DNA of 64,000 nucleotides from Prevotella melaninogenica (GCF_018127925.1 NZ_CP072347.1:64501-128500); one strand, 5' to 3'; positions 1 through 9,038 are shown, numbered from the stretch's first letter. Numbers and translations are program-made. The notes: a model not told the origin generated them from the letters alone.

Positions 1-242
1 ACTTTAACGAAAGGACCTGTTTTTTTACTATCCAAAGCTATCCAAAATACTGCCAAAACTCTATCTCGCCCCACCCTTTCACCCTAAAAACCACTCTATC
101 TTGACATCGCAAAAACAACAACAAGAGCCTGAAAAAACCTTACATAATTTCATTGAAAACAACTCCTAAAAAGACAAAAAACACCTAAGAAAACCACGTT
201 TACAACCATCAGTAAATCAAACAGTTATAAAGAAGTAAAACA

Positions 243-352
243 AAAGGTGTTTAATTGGACATCTAAAGGGCGTTAGTAAGAGTCTTAAAGGGCATCTTTT
301 GCAAGCCAAAAGGGCGTCTTTAAGAAGCTAAAAGAGCATGTACTGCGTTCGA
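243..352 (+). repeat. 22-bp-periodic array, copy 1
   Basis: Five head-to-tail units begin at 243, 265, 287, 309 and 331, each exactly 22 bp and starting with AAAGGGC or a one- to two-base variant (AAAGGTG, AAAGAGC). There are no spacers. It is preceded by a GTTATAAAG block that recurs before the other copies at 8371, 14801 and, inverted, 32206. The unit heads are conserved and the unit tails vary. Confidence 0.85.
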
Positions 353-656
353 ACCGTTAGAAAATAATTGACAAAGTTCCTATCACAAGAAAACTATCAG
401 ATTGTATTGAACGACAGAAAACACTGAATGAAAGCATAGTAACAAACCGCTTTTCCCACAGTTTCGTCTGGCTATTTCCCCCTTTCATAAGCCGATTTTG
501 ATTTATTCATCATGCCCTATAAATTTATAAATCTTACGCCTCTTTTCGCTCTACGCACTAACATTAAGACACAATAAATCTAAGATTTATGAATTAAGAA
601 ATACTAAAATCAACAGAATTATACTTTGTTCAGACTGCTATCTCAACTTAAAATGT

Positions 657-664
657 TATCTTTG
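657..664 (+). promoter_or_regulatory. -7 box of the lysozyme promoter
   Basis: TATCTTTG matches the Bacteroidota -7 consensus TAnnTTTG. It ends only five bases before the ATG at 670, so a start site at the usual distance would give a leaderless or nearly leaderless mRNA. The nearest TTTG upstream (625-628) is further away than the usual -33 spacing. Confidence 0.6.
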
Positions 665-669
665 CATCT

Positions 670-1377
670 ATGAAGTTAAAAAAGATAATATTGCTCATCG
701 CCTGCATATTCTCTTTTGCAGGTCTGAAGGCACAATATACTATCCAATGCGAAGACACCTGCAGCCATGTTCATGGGCTTGACATGAGCCATTACCAAGG
801 CGATGTGTGGTGGGAGACAGTAGCTGAAAACAGCAATCATAAGCTCAATTACGTTTACTTAAAAGCCACTGAGGGCGGTTCACGTATTGACCAACGCTAT
901 CTTGATAATATTGAGGCAGCACAACGTTATGGTATGAATGTCGGTTCTTACCACTTCTATCGCCCTGCCGTTCCACAAGAGGAGCAGCTACGTAATTTCC
1001 GTATGCAGTGTCGTCCACAAGACCAAGACCTCATCCCAATGGTAGATATTGAGACTACTGGCGGACTGAGTACGGAGGCTTTACGCGATAGTTTACAGAG
1101 GTTCCTCGTACTTATGACACAGGAATATGGTGTTAAACCATTGGTTTACACATATACAAACTTCTATAACAGATATCTCAGCGGTGCACTCAACGGCTAT
1201 AAACTTTTCATTGCACAGTATAACGGACGCGAGCCAGAGCTGAACGATGGAAGAGACATCTTTGCTTGGCAGTACACTGGCAAGGGACGTATCAACGGTG
1301 TGAGAGGATATGTTGATAAGTCTCGACTGATGGGTAACCACAGTATGCGTGAGTTGCGATTCCGACGAAAGCGTTAG
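670..1377 (+). CDS. Exported GH25-family lysozyme
   Basis: A 235-residue protein with an N-terminal signal sequence (about residues 1-21) followed by one glycoside hydrolase family 25 domain. Visible GH25 features are the opening GLDMSHYQG strand (Asp38), KATEGG (Glu68) and MVDIETTGG, which carries the acidic DxE pair Asp126/Glu128. Family members cleave the beta-1,4 bond between N-acetylmuramic acid and N-acetylglucosamine in peptidoglycan. The product should act in the periplasm or outside the cell. The length suits a single-domain GH25 enzyme without cell-wall-binding repeats. It is followed 64 bp later by a co-directional zinc-ribbon membrane protein gene, so the two may be co-transcribed. 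The start is supported by the signal peptide and the adjacent -7 box. Confidence 0.92.
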   Translation: MKLKKIILLIACIFSFAGLKAQYTIQCEDTCSHVHGLDMSHYQGDVWWETVAENSNHKLNYVYLKATEGGSRIDQRYLDNIEAAQRYGMNVGSYHFYRPAVPQEEQLRNFRMQCRPQDQDLIPMVDIETTGGLSTEALRDSLQRFLVLMTQEYGVKPLVYTYTNFYNRYLSGALNGYKLFIAQYNGREPELNDGRDIFAWQYTGKGRINGVRGYVDKSRLMGNHSMRELRFRRKR

Positions 1378-1441
1378 CTTCAACACCAAGAGAAAAGGAA
1401 ATAGATAATTATCCACACTACTATAATCTTACGTTAGATAA

Positions 1442-2827
1442 ATGATCATCAAATGCCCTGAATGTGGCCATCAAGTGAGCGACAAGGCTCCCGTATGCCC
1501 AAGCTGCGGTGTAGAGATTGCCGGACATATCATTAAATGTTCTCATTGCGGTGAATTATACCTCAAAGAAGAATCATCATGTCCAAACTGTCATCATACG
1601 GAACACCATGTAGAGAGTTCTGTAACGGCTGCAGAGCATCACACAAGTGAAGCTACGAACGATAGTAAGGTGCAAGAGCCTGTTGTTCTCATGTCAGTTG
1701 ACAAGGAGGCAGCAACAGGAAACGATGATGTTATCATCCCAGTAGAGGATACGGAAGAACACGAAACGGATAATTACGACGATAAGACACAAGACACGAT
1801 CAACGAGCCAAACACGGAGGAAGAGGCTGTCGATGCCGACTTCATCATGGATGATAATGCTGACGAGGAGGTGATTGCTAATGCCGAGGCTATAGCTGAG
1901 GACGAGGAGGAAAGCACTCCAGATAAGAATAATCATCTGTCATTGGCAGTCTCACTGCTCATCGCTGCTATCACTGCAGCCGTATTGCTATTCCTCTACA
2001 ACCAAGGGGTGGGCGCAAGCAAAGCTAACAATGAGCAAGAGGCTTTCGCACAAGCAATGAGTAGTAGCGAGCCAACCGTACTAAAGAATTATCTCAAAGA
2101 GAATCCATCTGCTTCTAAGGCACATCGTGATAGTATATCAGCCCGTTTGAAGGTGCTGACAACTACCACTCAGAATATGCAACAGTCTGATAATGACCTT
2201 TCAGTGGCATTGACCAGCAACTCAAAAGAAGTGTTGCAGCAGTTTATTGCTAAGTATCCAGACTCAAAACATCGTGGTGAGTTGGAAGCAAAGATTGACG
2301 AGATAGACTGGGCACAAGCTGTCGCTAAAAACAATGAGAATGCTTATCTTGGCTATAAGGCGCAGCATCCAAATGGCATTCATAGTAAGGAAGCCGATGA
2401 AAAGTTGAAGAATATTCTGACACCAGAAATGGCTGAAGAGTCAGCTGTTGCAAAGGTAACGGATGGTGAGAGAGCAAAGGCGGTTGCTGCAGTGCGCCAA
2501 CTCTTACAAGGTATCAACAGTAAAAGCACGGATAAGATCTCAGGTGCTGTTGCGCCATCATTAAACTTCCTTGGTTCAGGTGGTGCTACGGTGAAGGATA
2601 TTCGCCGTTATATGACCGACCGACTTTATCAAGCTGATGTCAAGACAATCAACTGGCACCTTGGTTCGCCTGCTGAAGTAACTAAAAAGGGTGATGAAGC
2701 TGGTGCAGATATTCGCATAAAGATACCAGCTACATTGGATATCGAGCGCAAGGGAGGTAAGTCAAAACGCAGTTATGTTATCTCTGCAACAATCAAAAAC
2801 GGCAGAATAACCCATATTAATTGGTAA
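1442..2827 (+). CDS. Double zinc-ribbon membrane protein
   Basis: A 461-residue protein with no assigned function. Two N-terminal zinc ribbons are clear: Cys5/Cys8/Cys19/Cys22 and Cys33/Cys36/Cys47/Cys50. A long Asp/Glu-rich linker (about 75-162), one membrane helix (about 167-186) and a large, probably extracytoplasmic, C-terminal part follow. The C-terminal part has short repeated motifs around 'LKEYLKENPSA', 'FIAKYPDSKH' and 'YKAQHPNG', which look like helical tandem units. The last 120 residues resemble a small alpha/beta domain. Such proteins are common in Bacteroidetes and may sense or scaffold at the membrane, but that is inference. Confidence 0.85.
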   Translation: MIIKCPECGHQVSDKAPVCPSCGVEIAGHIIKCSHCGELYLKEESSCPNCHHTEHHVESSVTAAEHHTSEATNDSKVQEPVVLMSVDKEAATGNDDVIIPVEDTEEHETDNYDDKTQDTINEPNTEEEAVDADFIMDDNADEEVIANAEAIAEDEEESTPDKNNHLSLAVSLLIAAITAAVLLFLYNQGVGASKANNEQEAFAQAMSSSEPTVLKNYLKENPSASKAHRDSISARLKVLTTTTQNMQQSDNDLSVALTSNSKEVLQQFIAKYPDSKHRGELEAKIDEIDWAQAVAKNNENAYLGYKAQHPNGIHSKEADEKLKNILTPEMAEESAVAKVTDGERAKAVAAVRQLLQGINSKSTDKISGAVAPSLNFLGSGGATVKDIRRYMTDRLYQADVKTINWHLGSPAEVTKKGDEAGADIRIKIPATLDIERKGGKSKRSYVISATIKNGRITHINW

Positions 2828-2875
2828 TAGGTTTTCCCTTTTAAGATAAATAAGTTATTGGCACTTAAACAAGTT

Positions 2876-2971
2876 TTGTTTTATTGTCGAGTGAAACAAT
2901 TGTCTTTATATTAGCGTTGTAGCAAATAACTCCAAGATAGAAAGACTGACAAAATACCGACAATAAAACAA
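2876..2971. repeat. 96-bp terminal-inverted-repeat element, copy A
   Basis: The ends are perfect 14-bp inverted repeats, TTGTTTTATTGTCG at 2876-2889 and its complement at 2958-2971. A second element of exactly 96 bp with 12 of 14 matching arm bases lies at 14355-14450. Both sit behind the 3' end of a plus-strand gene. The size and ends suggest a very short MITE-like or REP-like element. Confidence 0.7.
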
Positions 2972-3026
2972 GACTATTCAAAAACAATATGCTTTATATT
3001 GGGGCTAATGGCTGGTAAAATTAAAC

Positions 3027-3109
3027 TTGCTGTCACTCCTGTCAGCCATTTTAGACTCATAAGTGCCAACATTTCATCCATTTACACGAAATGTTAAAAG
3101 TGACAGCAA
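3027..3109. repeat. GCTGTCACT palindromic element, copy A
   Basis: An 11-bp arm TTGCTGTCACT (3027-3037) has its exact complement at 3099-3109. Inside is a nested hairpin with arms AACATTTC and GAAATGTT. The same 11-bp arms occur at 21016-21099 with nearly the same total length (84 bp) but different interior sequence. Confidence 0.65.
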
Positions 3110-3225
3110 CTTATTTTTAAAAATACCAAGTATATATAACTTGATATTCTATGAGAGATGTTATATATGTCAGCTGCCCTTTTCACAAACCATCAACACC
3201 CAACATTTAACACCTACCACCCACG

Positions 3226-3609
3226 TTAATTCTCAATCTGGTCAATCGTAGGCTTTTTAATCTCAGGCACTGGAGCCTTTACAACTGGTTCTGTCTGACC
3301 TTCTGGAACATTAGGAACAATGACAGGGTTCTCTGGATCTACTGTCTCTTCCGACTCAGAAGATTCCTTCTTTGGAGCTTCTGTCTTCTTCTCCTCCTTC
3401 ACCTCTTCGTCTTTCTCCTCTTCCTTTGTCAATACAGGAATCTTCGGACCATTATCAATACCGATAACTTCACCCGACATATCCACTTCGTACTTACGAG
3501 GAGGAGCCATCTCACGTGTTTCCATGAGAACAGCAAGTACTATAGTACCCACCACAAGCACAATAGCACAGACGGATACGGGTACCTTATAGGTTGGTTT
3601 CTTCTTCAT
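3226..3609 (-). CDS. Small single-pass membrane protein with acidic, proline-rich tail
   Basis: A 127-residue protein of unknown function. After a short basic cytoplasmic start (MKKKPTYK) comes one membrane helix (about 11-30). The tail of about 95 residues is low-complexity, rich in Lys/Glu and then Pro/Val, and resembles periplasm-spanning linkers such as those of TonB-like proteins. No catalytic motif is visible. The gene is 41 bp downstream of another minus-strand gene for an exported protein (3651-4133), so the pair is probably an operon. Confidence 0.75.
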   Translation of the reverse strand: MKKKPTYKVPVSVCAIVLVVGTIVLAVLMETREMAPPRKYEVDMSGEVIGIDNGPKIPVLTKEEEKDEEVKEEKKTEAPKKESSESEETVDPENPVIVPNVPEGQTEPVVKAPVPEIKKPTIDQIEN

Positions 3610-3650
3610 TATCTTCGTTTTCTATCCTTTTATCTTATTGCCTTTTTCGC

Positions 3651-4133
3651 TTACTCGGTAATCTGCACACAGTAAGGAAGTGGCTGCTGGAGAGTCAGAA
3701 AGCTAATTGTTGGCTGATTATCCTTCGTACAAATCAGCGTCGTCTTGTCTCCCTTCACAGCATTACCCATGTCATAACCCATCACTTTCACCTGTGCCTG
3801 TAAGCCAGCGAAGGCAGTGCGATTAAAGACATAGATATAAACCGTCTTGCCATTTTGTGCCAAGAGTACCATACTGGAGTTACCACGTCCCATGGCAGTT
3901 GGCAGGAAGTCGCTGGTTAGGTTCATATTCTTTACCCAGTTATAGTCCTTTCCAAACTCGTCCGACGAGACTCCTTTATAGCTATAGCCTTGCTTTTCAA
4001 GCACCTGTTTACCCACTTGTAGTGTCTTTGCTTGAAAGATTTTAATAGCATCAGCCATCGAAACAATATCTTTTTGCGCACTTGCTCCCATTGCAAAGAG
4101 AAGCACTGTCAATAATAGTAGTATTTTCTTCAT
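3651..4133 (-). CDS. Exported protein of unknown function
   Basis: A 160-residue protein with a clean signal peptide (MKKILLLLTVLLFAMGASAQ, cleavage near residue 20). The mature part of about 140 residues has mixed alpha/beta character and ends 'QPLPYCVQITE'. No family is recognised. It is probably periplasmic or surface-associated, and is the first gene of a two-gene minus-strand unit with the small membrane protein at 3226-3609. Confidence 0.8.
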   Translation of the reverse strand: MKKILLLLTVLLFAMGASAQKDIVSMADAIKIFQAKTLQVGKQVLEKQGYSYKGVSSDEFGKDYNWVKNMNLTSDFLPTAMGRGNSSMVLLAQNGKTVYIYVFNRTAFAGLQAQVKVMGYDMGNAVKGDKTTLICTKDNQPTISFLTLQQPLPYCVQITE

Positions 4134-4560
4134 TCTTCTTCTTTCATTTATTCCGTGTCTTCATCTGTCCTTATCATTTTAAAACAATGATATTATGACA
4201 CGTTACAAAATTATGAAAAATATGGAAAATGAGCAAGAAAAGGAGAAAATTTACTTTAAACTTTGAACATTGAGGTTTGAACATTGAACTTTATGATATG
4301 TGCTTTAGCCCTCTATCTCACTTTTACCGACTACGAATTTCACTAATTACGCTAATGCTTATTGCAATGTAATTCGTGTCATTTGCGTAATTCGTAGTTG
4401 ATGAGTTAGCACATTACTTGTAGCGATAAACCACACTTAATATCGGTAATCATAATTATGCATTTTGAATTATGAATTATAAATTAATAAAGGTGTACCC
4501 TAATAGTCATCCTATTATTGATACACCTTCATTACTTTATGTGATAAAGTTTATATGCAA
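4134..4560. other. Gene-free stretch between minus-strand genes
   Basis: No coding frame is supported. It contains two close copies of TTTGAACATTGA (about 4262-4285), an imperfect inverted repeat with CTACGAATT-type ends (about 4331-4399), and the terminator of the MarR gene at 4490-4529. Confidence 0.6.
4490..4529 (-). terminator. Probable terminator of the MarR gene
   Basis: Arms AAGGTGTA and TACACCTT enclose a second stem (CTATT/AATAG type). It lies 32 bp downstream of the MarR stop codon, and on the minus strand is followed by TTATTAATTT. The position and fold fit an intrinsic terminator. Confidence 0.6.
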
Positions 4561-5076
4561 TTACTTTCTTTTTCTTTTAGAAGCCAAGCGCTCTTCACGC
4601 ATCTTAGCCATTGCTTCCTCCTTCTCCTTAGAGCGTTGTCCTGAGAGACGAGCAATAAGACGATCAAGATCAGCAGCTATCTCCTTGAACTGAACGAACT
4701 CCTCTTCATTCTCAAACAACTTCCCTACCATGCAAGATGGGATATCCTTCGCCTTCTCTTGCAATTGCATTCCATGCTCAGTAAGCGAAACATAGGTTTC
4801 TCTTCCATCCTTTTCACCCTTGACACGGTTAACCAATCCAAGTTGATCCATACGCTGAACAAGTGGGGTCATTGTGTTTGAGTCAAGATAAAGCCGGTGT
4901 GCAAGTTCCATCACCTTTTGATTGTCTTCTTCCCAAAGAGCCATCAATACAAGATATTGAGGATAGGTAATACCTAAATTCTCAAGCAATGGATAATAAG
5001 TTTGAGTAACAAGGCGGCTTGCTGTGTACAATCTGAAGCAGAGCTGGCTCTGCAGTTTTAGTTGGTCGTATACCAT
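4561..5076 (-). CDS. MarR-family transcriptional regulator
   Basis: A 171-residue protein with the MarR winged-helix layout: N-terminal helix region ('QLCFRLYTASRLVTQTYYPLL'-type opening), 'LGITYPQYLVLMALWEED', recognition region 'LDSNTMTPLVQRMDQLGLV' and the wing 'KGEKDGRETYVSLTEHG'. These proteins are dimeric repressors that often respond to phenolic ligands or oxidative stress. The C-terminus is unusually basic (KRKRK end). It stands alone, with MaoC 254 bp upstream in the same direction behind its own terminator. Its target cannot be read from the sequence, but autoregulation is typical. Confidence 0.9.
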   Translation of the reverse strand: MVYDQLKLQSQLCFRLYTASRLVTQTYYPLLENLGITYPQYLVLMALWEEDNQKVMELAHRLYLDSNTMTPLVQRMDQLGLVNRVKGEKDGRETYVSLTEHGMQLQEKAKDIPSCMVGKLFENEEEFVQFKEIAADLDRLIARLSGQRSKEKEEAMAKMREERLASKRKRK

Positions 5077-5263
5077 ACTTTTTCCCTTAAATGTTTTGAT
5101 AACTTTAAACTCCTGAAGTAAACTTTAAACTATATTGTTACCTGAAAATAATCTGTTCGTGCTGCAAAGGTACAACAATTTATATTTATCGTTAATGACA
5201 TAAGCCTACTTTTAACATTAATTGTATAGCTAAAGTCGTGTTTTGATAACATAAAACAATAAT

Positions 5264-5301
5264 AAGCGGACATAAACAATACAGATCGTTTATGTCCGCT
5301 T
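5264..5301 (-). terminator. Terminator of the MaoC gene
   Basis: A perfect 14-bp stem, AAGCGGACATAAAC with its complement, around a 10-nt loop. It lies 29 bp downstream of the MaoC stop codon and before the MarR promoter region. Confidence 0.7.
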
Positions 5302-5329
5302 ATGCGTATTTATAAGGGTTTATTTCTAC

Positions 5330-5794
5330 TTATTCAAAGTAATAAAGGAAGGTAGCAACACCCTCAAGTGCTGGCTTGCGTTCGCCTTCAATCTCAATCT
5401 GGAACTTGATACCAGCCTTGCAGATACCACGGATATTCTCAATACTATCGAGTGTGGCAACAAGACGAATGCGTGAGTTCACGAGGACTGGACGACCAAA
5501 GCGCATCTTATCCATACCGTAGTTGACCATCATCTTAAGGTTGTTCACCTCAATAATCTCCTGCCACATGTGTGGGAGCAGTGAAAGTGTAAGATAGCCA
5601 TGTGCGATAGTACTCTTGAATTGGCTTTCCACAGCTGCACGCTCTGTGTCAACATGAATCCACTGATGGTCGAGGGTAGCATCAGCAAAGAGGTTAATTC
5701 TCTCCTGGTCAACGAGTAACCACTCGCTCTCACCAAGCTTCTCACCCAGTCGGGCAGCAAGCTCATCGTAATTGTTTACTGTTAATTTTGCCAT
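5330..5794 (-). CDS. MaoC-family (hot-dog fold) hydratase
   Basis: A 154-residue single hot-dog protein of the MaoC/NodN type. The R-hydratase signature is visible as 'FADATLDHQWIHVDTERA' with the Asp/His pair, followed by 'IAHGYLTLSLLPHM'. Relatives hydrate trans-2-enoyl-CoA or act on related acyl thioesters in the cytoplasm. No fatty-acid genes adjoin it, so the substrate is unknown. The start MAKLTVNN is supported by the normal family length, and the gene ends before a strong terminator. Confidence 0.9.
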   Translation of the reverse strand: MAKLTVNNYDELAARLGEKLGESEWLLVDQERINLFADATLDHQWIHVDTERAAVESQFKSTIAHGYLTLSLLPHMWQEIIEVNNLKMMVNYGMDKMRFGRPVLVNSRIRLVATLDSIENIRGICKAGIKFQIEIEGERKPALEGVATFLYYFE

Positions 5795-5960
5795 AGTTTT
5801 TGTTTCATGTAATTTCTACATTACTGCATATGATAGTCTTTCTTTACCCTCCCTACCCTCCTTATATACTATAAGGTGTGAAAGGATATACTATCTTTTG
5901 TCGCACAAAAATACAAAAAACTTTCCAATTGCCCAAATCGGCTTACGCTGCTGAGCCTCT

Positions 5961-7310
5961 TTATGGTGCCAATAGATGCACATGCAAAGTTTTTTCCTTA
6001 CCCGCTACAGACACCTCATTGACATAAACAAGCTTATACTTGATATCAAGAAAGTTGCCAGTTTTCTGCGCACTTATCACCTCGATACGTGGATCTAAGA
6101 GATAGATATCCAAATATTTCGCCAATCCACTACCAGGAATCCATGCGGTAAGGTTAGAATTTCCATTATCACCTTGCACCTCATTTGCATACAAGTCAAT
6201 GTTTTCGCCATCACGCATTAATGACATCTGAACTTTCTTAAACCATACTCGTGGGTCAAATGACTTCACTGCTGCAGAATAGTCACCATCAGCCTTGCTT
6301 CTAAAATACTTACCAAAGAACTTTCCTACGTCTGTACTGTTGGCAATAAGAAGTTCTTTATCAAGCGCAGAAAGTGGTTTAAAACCTGTAAGTTCCACAT
6401 TGAAATTAGCCAACTCTGTGTCGTGACCATCCTTTGCAACAAGTTGGATAGAGAGAGTCATCGAGTTTGAACCATCGTTTTTCTGCTTACCTGTAGGGTA
6501 AGTCACAAACTTATCTCTATCATAATTAAGTAAAGAGGTATGAAGTAAATCTGTATGCTCATACACACCACGCATATATAACTTGCTAACCTCCGCTGTA
6601 TTTACGCTGATTTGGTTGCGATAATACTCATTCTTATTCATCTCAACACCAACAGAACTGTTCTTTCGACCCTTATAAGTAATCGTAAACGCAATCTGAC
6701 CAGACGTACTGCCACCAACGTAACGCACATCGCTAACCGTCGTATTTGCCCAATCAGCTGGCGTAAAGGTGTAATGCTTGCTACCACCAACGCTTGAAGA
6801 AGACAGATTAATAAACTTCTGTAAATACGCTGCAGTAAACTTACTATTATCCTTAAGACGATAAAGTGAATCGAAATCGAAGTCTTTCAGATAGTTAACG
6901 TCCGTTTTCCATGCTGCAACAGCACGTGAAACCATCTCATAATCATTTGGTTTCTGTGCAAAACCAGCATATTTAACGTCCTTCGTAAAGGTTTTACCAC
7001 CGCTATTACCCATTACTCTTAACGTAAAAGTACCCTTCTCTTCATCGCTATTCAGTACATCTACAGCCGTAACATTCAGCACCTTACCATTGACAGTTTT
7101 ATTTCCTAATCTTGCCTTTGCCGTTTCCAATGCTTGATAAACATTCTGTTGCTTATCAAGATTGAGGAACTTCACAATATCATCAGTCGTTACTTCTGCC
7201 GCATTTTGCTCAGTAGATGGGGTTGGTTGTATTGGATCCGACGAACCTCCGTCGCCTCCACAAGCTGCACAGAGTAATACTATAGATACCGCAAGAATTA
7301 TTTTTCTCAT
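5961..7310 (-). CDS. Lipoprotein of unknown function
   Basis: The start is placed at the ATG at 7310 because it begins a lipoprotein signal peptide, MRKIILAVSIVLLCAAC, with the lipidated Cys at residue 17 and a Gly/Ser/Asp-rich tether. An ATG 15 codons upstream gives a poor signal. The mature protein of about 430 residues has no recognised motif. It appears beta-rich in the middle and may be surface exposed, since charged residues after the Cys are common on Bacteroidetes surface lipoproteins. No partner gene adjoins it. Confidence 0.8.
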   Translation of the reverse strand: MRKIILAVSIVLLCAACGGDGGSSDPIQPTPSTEQNAAEVTTDDIVKFLNLDKQQNVYQALETAKARLGNKTVNGKVLNVTAVDVLNSDEEKGTFTLRVMGNSGGKTFTKDVKYAGFAQKPNDYEMVSRAVAAWKTDVNYLKDFDFDSLYRLKDNSKFTAAYLQKFINLSSSSVGGSKHYTFTPADWANTTVSDVRYVGGSTSGQIAFTITYKGRKNSSVGVEMNKNEYYRNQISVNTAEVSKLYMRGVYEHTDLLHTSLLNYDRDKFVTYPTGKQKNDGSNSMTLSIQLVAKDGHDTELANFNVELTGFKPLSALDKELLIANSTDVGKFFGKYFRSKADGDYSAAVKSFDPRVWFKKVQMSLMRDGENIDLYANEVQGDNGNSNLTAWIPGSGLAKYLDIYLLDPRIEVISAQKTGNFLDIKYKLVYVNEVSVAGKEKTLHVHLLAP

Positions 7311-7627
7311 TGTTTTATCCTGTTTTTTAATGATTATTGAACTTCTTATCCTCACTTCTTACCATTCTAATAAAGCGGTGTAAAGCTGTTGAATCCTTGC
7401 ATCTCACAATGATTCAAGTGCAAAGATACTAAAAAAACTTGAAAAATCAGTATCGACATAAGACTTTATCATTAATCCATAGACAAAACATCTTACACAT
7501 CATGCCAATGAAAATACCATACGAATAATCAGAATTATAACACCCTAACAAGAACACCGTTCGAATAATTCTAAATGATAAAATCTGAATTAACATAGTT
7601 TTCTGCTCACATTTCAACATTTTTTTA

Positions 7628-7635
7628 TAATTTTG
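7628..7635 (+). promoter_or_regulatory. -7 box close to a start codon
   Basis: TAATTTTG fits TAnnTTTG and ends eight bases before the ATG at 7644, so the mRNA leader would be a few bases at most. It lies at the right end of an AT-rich stretch of about 330 bp (7311-7643) with no other visible feature. Confidence 0.55.
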
Positions 7636-7643
7636 CCACCATC

Positions 7644-8204
7644 ATGAGATATACTGTCAAATGCAATAACTGCGGTCGCGACTTTGTAGCTGAGACTGAG
7701 CAATATGGGACAATGAAATATCGTTGCCCTTATTGTGGTAATGTGTTGAACTGTAGGTTTGATGCCCCTAAGTCTTTCCGCACACGTGCTCGTTCCGTTA
7801 TTCCATTGGCTGACGCCTCACCTATTGAGGTAAAGAAAGCCAAGAATCTCCCTACTGTCTCAACCCATCTCGTTAGTTCGCCTTCAAAAGAGAAGCTTGC
7901 CGAGATGAGAAGTAAGCTAATGGAGGCTTCTCAGCGTGCCCTTCACGTTTCTAAGCAAGCCGGTGAGACCTTGAAGAATGCGACAGAAAGTACCACTGAG
8001 TTTGTAAATAAATCGTCTTCATGGCTTCGTCGTTTTCAAGAGAAATACACAGATGGCGACCTTTGGATATTCTTTGGCTTCAGTTTTATCTTCCTCCTCT
8101 CGGTCTTTATAGGACTTTTCGTCTGTGCAGAGGCCGTGAAACTCTTATCAGAGGGACACTCATGGCTGTTTAAGAACTATATTGAAATAAGGAATTCTAT
8201 CTAA
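7644..8204 (+). CDS. Zinc-ribbon membrane protein
   Basis: A 186-residue protein with one N-terminal zinc ribbon (Cys7/Cys10/Cys28/Cys31), a basic helical region of about 100 residues and one membrane helix near the C-terminus (about 140-165, 'WIFFGFSFIFLLSVFIG'). The layout resembles the double zinc-ribbon protein at 1442-2827, suggesting related cytoplasmic ribbon modules anchored in the membrane. Function is unknown. Confidence 0.8.
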   Translation: MRYTVKCNNCGRDFVAETEQYGTMKYRCPYCGNVLNCRFDAPKSFRTRARSVIPLADASPIEVKKAKNLPTVSTHLVSSPSKEKLAEMRSKLMEASQRALHVSKQAGETLKNATESTTEFVNKSSSWLRRFQEKYTDGDLWIFFGFSFIFLLSVFIGLFVCAEAVKLLSEGHSWLFKNYIEIRNSI

Positions 8205-8527
8205 TATTTGCATTTCTTATGCCCTCTTATCTTCTGTTTTTGAGCAACAGAGACTTAGAAATATCCTTACATTTCGAATACGCTTTTAGCCCTTATTTTA
8301 GCTAAAAAAGGGCTTAAAAGCAGACTGTTATAACCAACAGATAATCAAAGAGTTATAAAGTCGTATTCTAAAAGGTGCTTAATAAGGATTCAAAAGGGCG
8401 TTACTTAGCCTCTTAAAGGGCATCTTTAACAAGCCAAAAGGGCGTCTTTTCAAAGCCAATTAAGCGTCTATTGATTTTTGATTAGTGACTTTTTTATTCT
8501 GTGTTTTGATAAAAGTACTAACAAACC
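8205..8527. other. Gene-free stretch with repeat array
   Basis: No gene is visible. It holds the second 22-bp-periodic array (8371-8480), which touches the left flank of the small IS1595-like element beginning at about 8498. Confidence 0.65.
8371..8480 (+). repeat. 22-bp-periodic array, copy 2
   Basis: Units start at 8371, 8393, 8415, 8437 and 8459, each 22 bp, with heads AAAGGTG, AAAGGGC, AAAGGGC, AAAGGGC and a decayed ATTAAGC. It has the same order of unit types as copies 1, 3 and 4, so the whole array is the repeated object. Confidence 0.85.
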
Positions 8528-9038
8528 TTAAACACTTTCAAAGTATGCCTCATAGTCATCAGAGAGTGTATAGATGCTGTCCCTCTGCCCCATAATCTCT
8601 CGCAATTTCATCATCATCAACCATGCGGGAGAGTAATATTCGAGTTCAAGCTGATGCTGGATCTCCTTAGCCGACAGTACCTGCTTGATGGATGTCATCA
8701 TGTGCGCAGTAGAGAACCAATCATACAGCGGTAGTTTGCTATGTTCCATAACGGTACCCTTTGTCAACGAGATTCTGTTGCCACAGTTCTCACATTGAAA
8801 GGATTTCCTTCCAGGCAGCCATTTATACTTTGTAGCTCCACACTTAGGACACACAACACCTATTTCCTCTCGAACAGCTCTAAGGTAGTTCTCGCAGCTA
8901 TCCTCATCAGGGAACATCTGGAAGAAGTCTTTCAATAACATAGGTCTCATATTTGTGACAAATATAATTGATTTTCAGATTTTTACAATGGAGCTATATT
9001 GAAATTAACATACCTTAGTACTTTTATCAAAACACAGA
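8498..9038. mobile_element. Deleted IS1595-like element (about 541 bp) with intact ends
   Basis: Perfect 23-bp terminal inverted repeats lie at 8498-8520 and 9016-9038 (outer ends TCTGTGTTTTG). They are flanked by a direct repeat ACTTTTTTAT at 8488-8497 and 9039-9048. The element carries only the zinc-ribbon N-terminal part of an IS1595-type transposase. A complete element would be about 1 kb. It may therefore be an internal-deletion derivative that could be moved in trans. The 10-bp duplication is longer than the 8 bp usual for IS1595. Confidence 0.75.
8528..8950 (-). pseudogene. IS1595-family transposase, N-terminal part only
   Basis: 140 residues. The N-terminal IS1595 zinc ribbon is clear, with CPKCG near residue 35 and CENCGNR near 54, followed by the conserved 'TKGTVMEHSKLPLYDWF' and the helical 'KQVLSAKEIQHQL' segment. 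The frame then ends near the left terminal repeat, so the whole DDE catalytic domain (about 150 more residues in relatives) is missing. It could still bind DNA but should not catalyse transposition. Confidence 0.85.

Larger units (their letters stand above)
1..669. other. Gene-free stretch upstream of the lysozyme gene
   Basis: No convincing coding frame is visible. The stretch is AT-rich and holds the first 22-bp-periodic array (243-352) and, at its right edge, the promoter of the lysozyme gene. The rest shows no recognisable feature. Confidence 0.7.
2828..3225. other. Intergenic stretch with two palindromic elements
   Basis: No coding frame is supported. The stretch separates two convergent genes and holds the 96-bp inverted-repeat element at 2876-2971 and the 84-bp-type element at 3027-3109, both of which recur elsewhere in the window. 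They may also act as terminators for the converging genes. Confidence 0.65.

Noticed and set aside
243-352. CRISPR array, suggested by regular repeats
   Set aside because: Units are 22 bp with no spacers, and the same whole array recurs at four sites with conserved unit order; no cas genes are present.
3063-3251. 62-codon plus-strand frame
   Set aside because: It lies in the palindromic intergenic region and overlaps the end of the small membrane protein gene; composition is not protein-like.
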